A stretch of 64,000 nt of DNA, from assembly GCF_002157835.1 (NCBI RefSeq), contig NZ_CP020809.1:62001-126000 (forward strand), given 5' to 3'. Below, in pieces: positions 1 to 8,446 of the stretch; the stretch's first letter is position 1, and each line of letters opens with the position of its first letter. This DNA comes from Mycobacterium dioxanotrophicus. GTDB taxonomy: Bacteria; Actinomycetota; Actinomycetes; Mycobacteriales; Mycobacteriaceae. The translations under genes and the position numbers were made by a program. Under the pieces are notes generated by a model. That model saw only the letters and a program-made list of their open reading frames with translations, did not search any database and was not told where the DNA came from.

Positions 1-1
1 T

Positions 2-343
2 CTCACGGGCGCATTCGGATTCGAATTGCACTTTAAAACCGAAGCCGACGACAGTTCCGTGGAGCACGCGCAACTCAGCGTGGGCACGGATCTGATCTTC
101 CTTGGTCGAGAGCATGGCAACAATCCATACAGCATGCATAGCCCGCTGATACTGCACGGCACCACGCACGCACTGTGTGTTTGGGTGGCGGACCACGCAC
201 TCGACGAGCATCAGTCCCGCGCCGAGTCGGCTGGCGCCACGATCCTGAGCCGAATACATGATTCGCTGGCTTGAGTCAGGGAGTACACCTGCGCTGATCT
301 AGAGGGACACATCTGGACGTTCAGCAGCTACGCGGGCGAATGA
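2..343 (+). pseudogene. VOC (glyoxalase/bleomycin-resistance fold) protein, 5'-partial, with in-frame stop
   Basis: The frame is open from the window edge and reads like the second half of a VOC-superfamily protein, with a FGFEL segment near the start and a DLEGHIWTFSSY segment near the end, which matches the usual D-P-x-G-x-x-W/F ending. A TGA at 272-274 interrupts it, yet the same frame continues for 22 codons to a second stop at 341-343 with the family's C-terminal signature intact. This is therefore one gene broken by a nonsense codon (or one miscalled base), not two genes. The substrate is unknown; such proteins bind metals or small hydrophobic ligands. The N-terminus lies outside the window. 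Confidence 0.75.
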
Positions 344-583
344 ATGGAGAGCGGGTGGCGCGCCGATGGCACCAACCCCACCACCATTAACCCCTGATCT
401 CCGTCCAATGAAGTTCTTCGTTTGCCTGCGCTTTTCGCCCCGTCGATCACGCTTCGGAAGACAGGCGACGGGGTCAATGCTGTCCGGTAGGGGTCAGTCG
501 TAGGAATTCAACCGGTTCCGGAGACAAACGTGGCGGAGTAAACGCTTCATGGAGCTCTGCCGGAAACTCTGCGAGCAGCACGG

Positions 584-1972
584 ATGAGCCGGGCAACGTC
601 GACCTGTCAGTATCGGGGTGTGACCCCACCGTGCGATAAGGATGCGCCGCGGGCCAGTGCGCGGATCTCGTGGCCCGTGATGGTCCCGCTGCTTGTGGGG
701 ATCCTCGCGCAGAGTCTCGCGGTGAGCATGATCAACACCGCCCTGCCGAAGCTGGCCCACGATCTCGGGATCGCTCCGGCGGACCAGTCGTGGGTCGTCA
801 ACATTTACCCGCTCGCCGTGGGAGCTGCGATCGTGCCGGCCGCGCGGTGGGGTGACCGCTCCGGCCGCCGCCGCGCCCTGGTCGCTGGCATGACTGTCTT
901 CGCGCTGCTCAGCGCGGTGGCCCCGGTACTGCCTGCCCCCGGACTGCTCGCAGCACGACTCGGCCTCGGCATCGCCGGCGCGCTCATCCTGGCGAACGTG
1001 GTGTCCACCATCGGCGCTGTGTTCAAGGGTCACGCCCGGACGATGGCGAACGGCCTTTGGGTTGCCGTGTTCGGTGCCGCCAACACGATTGGCCCGCTCG
1101 TCGGTGGCTACCTCACCGATCACTGGGGCTGGCAGTGGGTGTTCTGGATCTGCGTACCGATCGCGGCGATCGGCGCGCTCCTCACCCGGGCGACAGTGCC
1201 GAACACGCGGGCCTCGGTGCGGCCGGCGTGGCATCCGGGGTGGGTGATGGTCGCGGCGCTCGGGCTCGGCGTCACGGTATACGGCGTGCAACGCCTGCCG
1301 TTCGTACCGGTTGTCGGCGCCGTCGTCGGACTGGCCGGTGCGGTAGTTCTGACCGTGTTCCTGCGGGCCCAGCGACGGCTGCGGGATCCACTGCTGCGGG
1401 TGGACCTGTTCGGTGACCGGGGTTTCTCGGCGGCGGTGGCGACGATCGTCGTTTCGGCCGGGGTCACCCTCGGAGCGATCTATCTGACCAGCCTGCATCT
1501 GCAGAACGATCGGGGATGGTCGGCGTCGGCGACCGGCCTGGTACTGCTCTGGCAGGCGATCGCCACCACGATCGGCGGCATCGTGGCGCCCACGCTGGCC
1601 CGGATCGACCGCCGCGGCCTGGTCCTACCGGCGGCGCTGATCCTGCAGGCGGCCGGGCTGGCCTGGGCGGCAAGGGATCCGGCGGCGATCGGCCCGGCCC
1701 TGCTGCTGATCGGCGCGGGCTTCGGCGTCATCGGCACGCTCGGCACCACGGCGCTGTTCGTGGCAGCTCCCGCCGACGCGGTGTCCCAGGTGGGCGTGGT
1801 GCAAGAGGTGGCATTCGCGCTCGGCTCTGGCCTCGGCATCGCGGTGCTGGCGGCCCTCGCCGCATCGTCGGGTTACTCCGGTTCGCTGGCTGCCGCGGCT
1901 GTTGGGGTGACGGTGACGGCCGTGGTCGTCGCCCAGATCGGCAATCCGCTGGCTCCGGTCTCCAGCACCTGA
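584..1972 (+). CDS. MFS drug/multidrug exporter, DHA2 (EmrB/QacA) type
   Basis: A 462-residue integral membrane protein with many hydrophobic segments. After a short basic N-terminus come an N-terminal helix containing MINTALP, the WVVNIYPLA segment typical of the DHA2 subfamily, and the cytoplasmic loop RWGDRSGRRR, which is the MFS motif A between helices 2 and 3. GPLVGGYLTDHWGWQWVFWI corresponds to motif C and the following helix. The family exports drugs, dyes or metabolites by proton antiport from the cytoplasmic membrane. The length fits a 14-helix transporter on the short side. The ATG start has no strong ribosome site, so an in-frame downstream GTG is possible. No neighbour indicates the substrate. 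Confidence 0.9.
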   Translation: MSRATSTCQYRGVTPPCDKDAPRASARISWPVMVPLLVGILAQSLAVSMINTALPKLAHDLGIAPADQSWVVNIYPLAVGAAIVPAARWGDRSGRRRALVAGMTVFALLSAVAPVLPAPGLLAARLGLGIAGALILANVVSTIGAVFKGHARTMANGLWVAVFGAANTIGPLVGGYLTDHWGWQWVFWICVPIAAIGALLTRATVPNTRASVRPAWHPGWVMVAALGLGVTVYGVQRLPFVPVVGAVVGLAGAVVLTVFLRAQRRLRDPLLRVDLFGDRGFSAAVATIVVSAGVTLGAIYLTSLHLQNDRGWSASATGLVLLWQAIATTIGGIVAPTLARIDRRGLVLPAALILQAAGLAWAARDPAAIGPALLLIGAGFGVIGTLGTTALFVAAPADAVSQVGVVQEVAFALGSGLGIAVLAALAASSGYSGSLAAAAVGVTVTAVVVAQIGNPLAPVSST

Positions 1973-2127
1973 CCGGCCCCTTCACCGATCTATGAAGTGC
2001 GCGCACAATCGGATCCATGGCGCAGACGACGATCTCGGCCGGCCGTTGGGAGGTCGAGTCCGGTCGAGGGACGCCGCCGCGTGATATCAGATCGGCTGTA
2101 CCACAAGGGGTCTGACAGGAGCTGACG

Positions 2128-2634
2128 ATGCAAAGATCAAAAGCTGCAGCACTGAGCGCGGGATTCTTCGTGGTCGCCCCCGGCACGGTGGTCGGACTGA
2201 TCCCATGGCTGATCACCCATTGGCAGTTTCAGCGTCCGCTACCGGGCTGGGCGGTAATGCGCGTCATCGGCGGACTTCTGATCGCCGCGGGCCTCGTCCC
2301 GCCGGTTTCGGCCTTCGCGGAGTTCGTCAAGGCCGGTGGCACCCCGATCCCGGTCGCGCCGACCGATCGTCTGGTCGTCTCCGGATTCAATCGCTACGTG
2401 CGTAACCCGATGTATGTCGGGCTGTTGCTGGTGATCATCGGACAGGCGTTGCTGTTCGGAAACGTGCGGCTACTGATGTATGCGGTAGCGGCGTGGGTGG
2501 CTCCTGCAGCGTTTGTCCGGTGGTATGAAGAGCCAACTCTCGCACGGCAATTCGGAGACGAGTATGAGGCGTACCGACGTGCGGTCCCGGCCTGGCTGCC
2601 GCGGCTACGCCCGTGGGAACCGCCACGTCGATAA
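2128..2634 (+). CDS. Isoprenylcysteine methyltransferase-like (ICMT/PEMT fold) membrane protein
   Basis: A 168-residue membrane protein with three or four hydrophobic segments. Its C-terminal half carries the family signature: RYVRNPMYVG followed by a hydrophobic helix, then a YEEPTLARQFGDEYEAYRR segment, which in this fold binds S-adenosylmethionine and closes the active site. Bacterial members methylate unknown lipid or peptide substrates at the membrane. The start is well supported by AGGAG seven bases upstream of the ATG. It stands alone between the MFS gene and a lysozyme-like gene, so its substrate cannot be inferred from context. Confidence 0.85.
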   Translation: MQRSKAAALSAGFFVVAPGTVVGLIPWLITHWQFQRPLPGWAVMRVIGGLLIAAGLVPPVSAFAEFVKAGGTPIPVAPTDRLVVSGFNRYVRNPMYVGLLLVIIGQALLFGNVRLLMYAVAAWVAPAAFVRWYEEPTLARQFGDEYEAYRRAVPAWLPRLRPWEPPRR

Positions 2635-3071
2635 GCCCGCTGCCCGTACCGCCCGCGCCCGGGCGGGGCACTGGTAGGTAACCAGCAAACGAAACACCAA
2701 TCGTCGACGGTGCGCGCACAAGCCGCCGGACGTCGATCGTTTGCCGCGGTTTTGCCAGATCCCGAAAGTTCCAATACAGTGCTCGGCTGACTGCTACAAC
2801 CCCGTAGTACCAGGTGAAGTGGCACAGATCACACCATGGCAACCGGAGCGACGGTTGTGGCGAGTGTGATGTGCGGGTGACGAACTCACTGCAGCGTCGT
2901 CGCCGCCGTAATGCACGCAGCAAATTTCATCAGCGCGCGTCTGGTGTGGTTGGCGTTTGGTCGCCGCATGCCAGTGCGCAGCTCGGCCCTGTCTTTCGAC
3001 GCCAAGAGGCGGTTGGAAGGCGTGTCTGTGTCGGCCGACGGATCCACAAGTTCAGAAAAGAGAGCACGACC
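2635..3071 (+). other. Long intergenic leader upstream of the lysozyme-like gene
   Basis: About 437 bases without a convincing gene. An open frame runs through it into the downstream gene, but it is arginine- and histidine-rich and does not look like protein. The clearest structure is the two-tier hairpin listed separately at 2828-2870. A 5' leader of this size before a cell-wall-active gene could hold a riboswitch; I looked for the c-di-AMP (ydaO) consensus and did not find its conserved blocks. Confidence 0.4.
2828..2870 (+). promoter_or_regulatory. Candidate structured RNA hairpin in the leader
   Basis: ATCACAC at 2828-2834 pairs with GTGTGAT at 2864-2870. Nested inside it CAACCG (2840-2845) pairs with CGGTTG (2852-2857) around a GAGCGA hexaloop. 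The two stems are stacked and separated by short internal loops. It lies about 200 bases before the probable start of the lysozyme-like gene. No T-run follows, so it is not a simple terminator. Confidence 0.3.
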
Positions 3072-3758
3072 TTGCCGAAAGCGGACCGACTGACCGAGGC
3101 GCTCGGAAAACACAAACAAGTGAAGAAGATCATCACGGCCGTTCTCGTTGCCACTGGCGTCGGCGGTGTCACCACGTTGTCTTCGCCCCCGGTGCACCGC
3201 GATACCACGGCCGCGGTCGCGGTTGAGCAACGGCCTGCCGACGGCACAGTCACCAGAGTGGCCGCAGCCATCACCCGCAGACCGGTGGTCGTGACCAAGG
3301 ACTCCAGTCCGCACGACATCGTCAGGGCCATCGTGAGCCAGGGCCAGGCCGCCAGGCTGAGCGAAGAGCAGATCAAGGCCGTCATCGCCACGGCGAAAAT
3401 CGAGTCCACGTTCCGCCCGACCGCCTCCGGCGGTGTGCAGGCCTACGGCAGCCAGGGGGCGGCGGCTGACGAGGTCATCGGCCTGTTCCAAGAGAAAGCC
3501 AGTTTCGGCACCGTCGCTGAACGTCAGGACCCTAACAAGGCGATTGCCAGGTTCATCGCCCGGTTCACGGAGGCGTTCAAGAAATACGGCGTCGGCAGCG
3601 ACAGTGTGTTGGCGGCCACGCTCGCGCAGAACCCGCAGTTACTCAGGTATCGCGGCGGGGTCGGAACCGACTACTACAACACGGTCAAGGCTGCGATGGG
3701 CGCGGCTTCCGACCTGTACGGCCAGGCCGTCGGCGCCACTCTGCAACCGGTCACCTAG
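3072..3758 (+). CDS. Secreted lysozyme-like / transglycosylase-fold protein
   Basis: About 228 residues from a TTG start preceded by an AAAAGAGAG stretch. An in-frame start upstream at 2814 would add an implausible basic extension. A basic N-terminus and hydrophobic segment (IITAVLVATGVGGV) suggest an uncleaved anchor or signal peptide. The C-terminal half is lysozyme-like: the catalytic-type Glu occurs in TAKIESTFRPTA, followed by GLFQEK and an alanine-rich helical end. The likely role is binding or cleaving peptidoglycan outside the membrane. The DedA gene begins 22 bases downstream in the same direction, so the two may be co-transcribed. The exact family is uncertain. Confidence 0.7.
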   Translation: MPKADRLTEALGKHKQVKKIITAVLVATGVGGVTTLSSPPVHRDTTAAVAVEQRPADGTVTRVAAAITRRPVVVTKDSSPHDIVRAIVSQGQAARLSEEQIKAVIATAKIESTFRPTASGGVQAYGSQGAAADEVIGLFQEKASFGTVAERQDPNKAIARFIARFTEAFKKYGVGSDSVLAATLAQNPQLLRYRGGVGTDYYNTVKAAMGAASDLYGQAVGATLQPVT

Positions 3759-3780
3759 CCGCATACGGCATCCTTGGCGG

Positions 3781-4443
3781 GTGACGGTCGACTCGATACT
3801 GGAATCCATCCCACCGCTGGCGGTGTACCTCGTCATCGGCCTGATCATCGGCCTGGAGAGCCTGGGCATCCCGTTGCCAGGCGAAATCGCGCTGGTGAGC
3901 GCGGCGGTGCTGGCCTCTCGGCACAGTCTCGACATCAGTCCGGTGTGGGTGGGGGCGGCGGCCACCATCGGAGCCATTGTCGGCGACTCCATCGGCTACT
4001 CGATCGGCCGGCGCTACGGCATGGGGCTGTTCGAGCGCCTCGGTAAACGCTTCCCCAAGCACTTCGGTCCCGGCCATGTCGCACTGGCCAAGAAACTCTT
4101 CGCCCGCTGGGGCGCGTGGGCGGTGTTCTTCGGGCGCTTCATCGCGCTGCTGCGGATTCTGGCCGGCCCGTTGGCCGGCGCACTGCGTATGCGCTATAGC
4201 CACTTCCTGGCCGCGAACGCGTCCGGTGCCATCTGCTGGGCCGGCGGCACCACCGCGGTGGTCTACTACCTCGGACTGGCCGCCGAGAAATGGCTGGCGC
4301 GATTCTCCTGGGTGGCACTGGTTGTCGCGATCATCGGCGGCATCGGCCTGACTCTGCTGCTCAAGGAGCGCACCCGCAACCTGATTGCGCAGCTCGAGGA
4401 CGAACACGACTGGGAAACCCTGCGCCGGCACGACGGAATTTGA
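3781..4443 (+). CDS. DedA family membrane protein (SNARE-associated/VTT domain)
   Basis: 220 residues from a GTG start with GGCGG just upstream. The family signature is complete: an N-terminal hydrophobic segment followed by GIPLPGEIAL, then GDSIGYSIGRRYG, the FFGRFIALLRILAGPLAGALRM segment containing the conserved arginines, and two C-terminal transmembrane helices. DedA proteins sit in the cytoplasmic membrane and act in lipid flipping (undecaprenyl phosphate or phospholipid) and membrane homeostasis. The length is typical of the family. It follows the lysozyme-like gene closely, which fits an envelope-related pair. Confidence 0.92.
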   Translation: MTVDSILESIPPLAVYLVIGLIIGLESLGIPLPGEIALVSAAVLASRHSLDISPVWVGAAATIGAIVGDSIGYSIGRRYGMGLFERLGKRFPKHFGPGHVALAKKLFARWGAWAVFFGRFIALLRILAGPLAGALRMRYSHFLAANASGAICWAGGTTAVVYYLGLAAEKWLARFSWVALVVAIIGGIGLTLLLKERTRNLIAQLEDEHDWETLRRHDGI

Positions 4444-4726
4444 GGCAGCTGCTTCATGATCGGTGCGCCGACATCGCGCGATGACCCGACCATGACGCCC
4501 CGTTGCGGCGAAGCTATTGCAAGCCAGTCACTTTCGCACTGACGACTTGTGCCCAACCAGGCCTGGTACGGCTCGAACGTGTATCAGCCGGCCGACCGAC
4601 TGATTGACACGCCCCGCGACACGCACGCGCAGTGAGTGATGAACAGCGGGTGCGGAGGAAGAATGTTACGGGCAGCGAGAGCGCATCGACGCCTCGCCTT
4701 GATCGCACATGAAAAGGAGTGCCGTT

Positions 4727-4993
4727 ATGGCAGCGAAAGAGACCTTGACCGACGCGGGGACGGCGAAGCCGGCCACCCGCCGCGCACCTTCGAAGAGGAC
4801 TGCGGCGCAGGAGAACAAGCCGGCGAGAGCGAAGAAGCCGGCCGCCGGCAGGGCGACGGTGAAGGCCAAATTGCCAAACTTGACCCACGAGATGATTGCC
4901 GAACGCGCCTACCACATCTCACGTTCGGAAATCCGTGGGACAGATGAGGAGAATTGGCACCGGGCAGAGGCCGAGTTGCGACAGGGCTCGTAG
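4727..4993 (+). CDS. DUF2934 domain protein with basic N-terminal tail
   Basis: 88 residues. The ATG at 4727 is preferred over one 18 bases upstream because AAAAGGAG lies at the right distance before it. The N-terminal 50 residues are rich in Lys, Ala, Pro and Thr, like a histone-tail or nucleic-acid-binding linker. The C-terminal part (THEMIAERAYHISRSE, then GTDEENWHRAEAEL) is the DUF2934 motif, whose function is not known. The protein is probably small, soluble and cytoplasmic. It stands alone. Confidence 0.8.
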   Translation: MAAKETLTDAGTAKPATRRAPSKRTAAQENKPARAKKPAAGRATVKAKLPNLTHEMIAERAYHISRSEIRGTDEENWHRAEAELRQGS

Positions 4994-5296
4994 CGCAACT
5001 CATAGCTGCGCGATCGGCAGGCGGCACCCAACCGGCACATCGTCTGGTTCGGATCGCCAATGTCTCTAACGCTGCAGCCGGTGAGAACGTGCGTGCTCCG
5101 ACTGCCGAAATGGACTGAGGCTCAGATGAGCACCGATCCTTGCGCGTGACTAGCGAAGGGCAATCACGGCCCGTTCCGGGCGAGTGTCCCTGTTGGCCCG
5201 GTGAACGACACATCACGACCGAATCGCCGCGATGCAGTCGCACACAACGAGATCCCGATACAGAATGTGCGGGTGATTGCGCTGAGCCGGCACGGG
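4994..5296. other. Intergenic region, no gene recognised
   Basis: About 300 bases between the DUF2934 gene and the left end of the IS3-family element. I see no conserved coding frame, tRNA or strong palindrome in it. Confidence 0.5.
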
Positions 5297-5376
5297 TGAG
5301 GTGAGCCCTCTGTAGTGGTCCAGTCGTTGTGGGACTCTGTTGCCCGAGTGTTCGGGTAGGAAGAATCGACAACGAC

Positions 5377-5664
5377 ATGGCATCGAACAAGCGCCGGCGG
5401 CATACGCCGGATCAGATCATCCGCAAGCTCGCCGAGGGCAACAAGCTGCTCGCGTCGGGCCAGGAACTGGCCGAGGTGTGCCGGCACCTGGAGATCGCGG
5501 AATCGACGTGGCATCGCTGGCTGGCCCAATACGGGGGCATGAAGGCCAACGACGCCAAGCGCCTCAAAGAGCTCGAGGCCGAAAACGCCCGGCTCAAGAA
5601 GCTGGTCGCCAACCAGGCTCTCGACATCGACATGCTCAAGGAGATTTCGTCGGGAAACTTCTGA
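5377..5664 (+). CDS. IS3-family OrfA (helix-turn-helix subunit)
   Basis: 95 residues with an N-terminal helix-turn-helix and a C-terminal leucine-zipper-like helix, as in IS3-family OrfA proteins that bind the IS ends. The ATG at 5377 is chosen over an upstream GTG because family members begin with a short basic tail. OrfB follows in an overlapping frame, as expected for translational frameshifting. Confidence 0.85.
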   Translation: MASNKRRRHTPDQIIRKLAEGNKLLASGQELAEVCRHLEIAESTWHRWLAQYGGMKANDAKRLKELEAENARLKKLVANQALDIDMLKEISSGNF

Positions 5665-5692
5665 CCCGAACCGCAAACGCCGCGCAGCGACC

Positions 5693-6513
5693 ATGCTGCG
5701 TGAGCGGTTCGGGGTGTCGCAGCGCCGCGCCTGCACCGTGGTCGGTCTGCACCGCTCCACGATGCGCTTGACGCCATCACCGATCGCCACCGAGGAAGCC
5801 GAACTACGGGCCTGGCTGCGCCGGTTCTCCATCGACCGGCCCCGCTGGGGATGGCGCCGGGCTGCCAAGATGGCCCGCCGAGCGGGCTGGAAGATCAACA
5901 ACAAGCGCATCCGCCGGCTCTGGCGGGAGGAGGGCCTGCGGGTGCCGCAACGGCGCCGCAAGAAGCGGTTGACCGGCATCGGTGTCGCCGTGGGTGCGAT
6001 GTCGCCGATTCGCCCGAACGTGATCTGGGCGATGGACTTTCAGTTCGACACCACTGCTGATGGGCGCACCATCAAGATGCTCAACGTCATCGACGAGTTC
6101 ACCCGCGAAGCACTGGCGATCGAGGTCGCCCGATCCATCGACGCCGACGGTGTCGTCGAGGTCTTGGACCGCCTCGCGCTGGTGCACGGCGCACCGGTCT
6201 ACGTACGTTTCGACAACGGCCCGAATTCGTGGCGCACGCGGTGGCTGATTGGTGCCGATTCAACAGTGCCCGATCACTTTTCATCGATCCCGGCTCGCCG
6301 TGGCAGAACGCCTTCGTCGAATCATTCAACGGCCGACTGCGCGACGAACTGCTCAACTCGTGGCGCTTCGACTCTCTGTTGGAAGCCCGGGTGATCATCG
6401 AGGACTGGCGCCGCGATTACAACGCCAACCGGCCCCACTCAGCCCACGGCGAACTCACCCCTGCCGAGTTTGCCCTACAGTGGTCGGCGACCCACCAACC
6501 GAAAGTCGCATAA
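5693..6513 (+). pseudogene. IS3-family OrfB transposase (DDE), frameshifted
   Basis: The OrfB frame starts near 5660 inside the end of OrfA and shows the HTH_21 region and the integrase core with MDFQFDT (first Asp), [12 protein letters not shown] and RFDNGP. Near 6223 a base is missing from a G run, so the motif normally read as GPEFVAHAV continues in the next frame. That frame keeps the DDE glutamate region ([20 protein letters not shown]) and the normal C-terminus. One inserted G restores an uninterrupted transposase, so this is either a recent lesion or a sequencing error. Confidence 0.85.
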
Positions 6514-6781
6514 CGGCTGGACCACCAACTGGGTCCCCCTCAGCGCTCTGGTTGCCGCCGCTTCGTTCATTGTCGATCCGGTCGCGACATTCGCTCTGGC
6601 CTCGGGGAAGCGATCAGTTCGGCGCGAACCGAGGCTCCGGCTGCGTGCGGGATCAGTGGGCATAACACTGATCTTGGCGAGTTCGCGGACCGATATACAG
6701 TCCACTCCGCTGACCCCGCACCGGCCACTGTGTTACCGACTGGCTACATACGCGGTGAAAGCGCAGCTCTGTCGTTCGGAC

Positions 6782-8212
6782 TCAGATCGCAGTAGGTGGC
6801 GTCCTGGCAGGCGAATTGCAGGCGTCTAGCTGGGAGTAATCGGCCCGCCATGGCCGCCGAACCTCCACCTGCCCAGCAAGCCTGAGCGCTACGTCGTCGT
6901 GGCGATCCGGACCGATGATCTGCATACCGACTGGTCCACCAGGAGTGAGTGACCAGGGCACCGAAACCGCCGGATTCCCGGCGACGTTCCACACCGAAGT
7001 GAAGCCACACCACTGATGAAATTGAGAGACGTCGGTGTCCCAGCCCGCGGGTCCGTACGCGCCGGGCGTGAACGGCAACGCGGCCACCGTAGGACTGACG
7101 ACAACATCGCAATCGTCGAAAACCTCCTGGATCTGGGCTCGCAAGATCAGTCGGGTCTCGAGCGCCACAGCGACCTCGGGTCCTGTCAGCGTGCCGCCCA
7201 AAGCGATCAGCGCGCGGTAATCCGGGTCGAGTTCGGCGAGCAGCTCGTCACTCCAGCCGCGGTACCCTGCCGCGGCGAAGGCAGTGGACAGCAATCCTGC
7301 GATCCTGGTCGGTCCATCCGGAAGAACGACACGGCGGATGTGGTGTCCCCACCGTTGCAACTCGGTGACGAACTCCTCGAAGGCGTCGGCGGTGGCCGGC
7401 TCGGCATGCAAGCCATCGACACTACTGATCACGCCAACCCGCAGGTGCTCGGAATCGGAGTTGGCTGAAGTATCGCCCGACCACGAGACCGGGTCCCGCG
7501 AATCGTGACCGGCGAGGAGTTCAACAAAGGCTCCTGCGTCGGCGACGGTCCGGGCGCAGGGCCCGAAATGTGCCAGAAAGTCAGCGCTCACCGGAACGTA
7601 GGGGATCCGGCCCAGTGTCGGCTTGAATCCGACGACGTGGCAGAACGACGCCGGGATTCTGATTGAGCCCAGGCCGTCAGTGGCGGTCGCGATCGGGCCG
7701 TAACCCCACGCCACCGCCGCCGCTGCACCGCCGCTGGACCCCCCTGCGGTGGCCGTAGGAATCCATGGGTTGTAGGTCGGACCGAACAGACGATTCCCGG
7801 CCTCAGCCTTCCAGGCGTCTTCCGAAGTATTTGTCTTGCCGATAATGATGGCACCGGCGCGTCTCAGACGCTCCACGGCGACGGCATCCCGATCCGGCAC
7901 GTTCAGCCGCATCGGCAAAGAACCGCGCGTCGTGCGGATGCCAGCGGTCGCCGAAATGTCTTTCACAGTCACCGGCATCCCGAAGCCGAACGGTACCTGC
8001 GTGAGATCGCTGAGTATGAGATCGGCGCGAGCCGCCGAACCCAGCGCGCTGTCTGCGAGTTGGAGCACGAGGGCGTTGCTCGGGTCGACCGTATCGGCGA
8101 TCCGGTCCAGTACCGACTGAATGACCTCGCTGACCTTGAGGGTCCGGTTCTGGTAAGCGTCTCGGAGTTCGACACCGGACAATTGCCACGGCTCGGAACA
8201 CGTTGCAGACAT
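6782..8212 (-). CDS. Amidase signature family hydrolase
   Basis: 476 residues. The Ser-cisSer-Lys triad of amidase-signature enzymes is visible: Lys in PVTVKDISATAG, the cis-Ser in the glycine-serine loop TAGGSSGGAAAAVA, and the nucleophilic Ser in TDGLGSIRIPASF. These enzymes hydrolyse amide bonds of small amides, and some are GatA-like. No GatB or GatC gene is nearby, so a catabolic amidase is more likely. The gene is divergent from a MocR-type regulator, which may control it. The released ammonia or amine would suit the downstream PNPOx-like and glutamine-synthetase-like genes. Confidence 0.92.
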   Translation of the reverse strand: MSATCSEPWQLSGVELRDAYQNRTLKVSEVIQSVLDRIADTVDPSNALVLQLADSALGSAARADLILSDLTQVPFGFGMPVTVKDISATAGIRTTRGSLPMRLNVPDRDAVAVERLRRAGAIIIGKTNTSEDAWKAEAGNRLFGPTYNPWIPTATAGGSSGGAAAAVAWGYGPIATATDGLGSIRIPASFCHVVGFKPTLGRIPYVPVSADFLAHFGPCARTVADAGAFVELLAGHDSRDPVSWSGDTSANSDSEHLRVGVISSVDGLHAEPATADAFEEFVTELQRWGHHIRRVVLPDGPTRIAGLLSTAFAAAGYRGWSDELLAELDPDYRALIALGGTLTGPEVAVALETRLILRAQIQEVFDDCDVVVSPTVAALPFTPGAYGPAGWDTDVSQFHQWCGFTSVWNVAGNPAVSVPWSLTPGGPVGMQIIGPDRHDDVALRLAGQVEVRRPWRADYSQLDACNSPARTPPTAI

Positions 8213-8392
8213 GATTCTCCTTCGTCGTATCTGGCGCTACACACGCGGCGCTTCGGTGCACCGACCACTGAGATGAATGGGCACCGAGTCGTCGCCCCGG
8301 GCAACGTCAGTGTCTGCCGTACACGCCCAGGGTGGCGCGACCTCCTGGCCCACGAATGCCCGACCACTTTGTTACGCGAGCCGATCAGCCGA

Positions 8393-8421
8393 TTGATTGG
8401 GCAAACGTACGGGACAATCAA
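8393..8421. promoter_or_regulatory. Candidate operator between divergent amidase and MocR genes
   Basis: TTGATTG (8393-8399) and its exact inverse CAATCAA (8415-8421) are separated by 15 bases. It lies just upstream of the ribosome site of the regulator gene, in the 234-base region shared with the divergent amidase, so one site could control both directions. Assignment to the MocR protein is inference from position. Confidence 0.4.
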
Positions 8422-8446
8422 AACACCGACTACAGGAGGCGCGAGG

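Larger units (their letters stand above)
5297..6543 (+). mobile_element. IS3-family insertion sequence (IS407-like), about 1.25 kb
   Basis: Two overlapping transposase frames are flanked by imperfect inverted repeats. The left end begins TGAGG with TGGTCCAG about 20 bases in; the reverse complement of the right end also begins TGAGG with TGGTCCAG and CGTT at the same spacing. I could not identify a convincing target duplication. The subgroup assignment rests on the OrfA sequence (conserved QIIRKL, GGMKANDAKRLKELE, DIDMLKEI blocks). Confidence 0.75.

Noticed and set aside
272..274. TGA read as selenocysteine in the VOC gene
   Set aside because: No selenocysteine insertion context is evident, VOC proteins do not use it, and a nonsense change is simpler.
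494..1498. 334-residue open frame on the minus strand
   Set aside because: It is antisense to the MFS gene, very rich in Arg, His and Gln, and has no domain features; a shadow of high-GC coding sequence.
2635..3071. Possible ydaO (c-di-AMP) riboswitch upstream of the lysozyme-like gene
   Set aside because: The conserved blocks around the ligand pocket could not be found; only a generic hairpin is supported.
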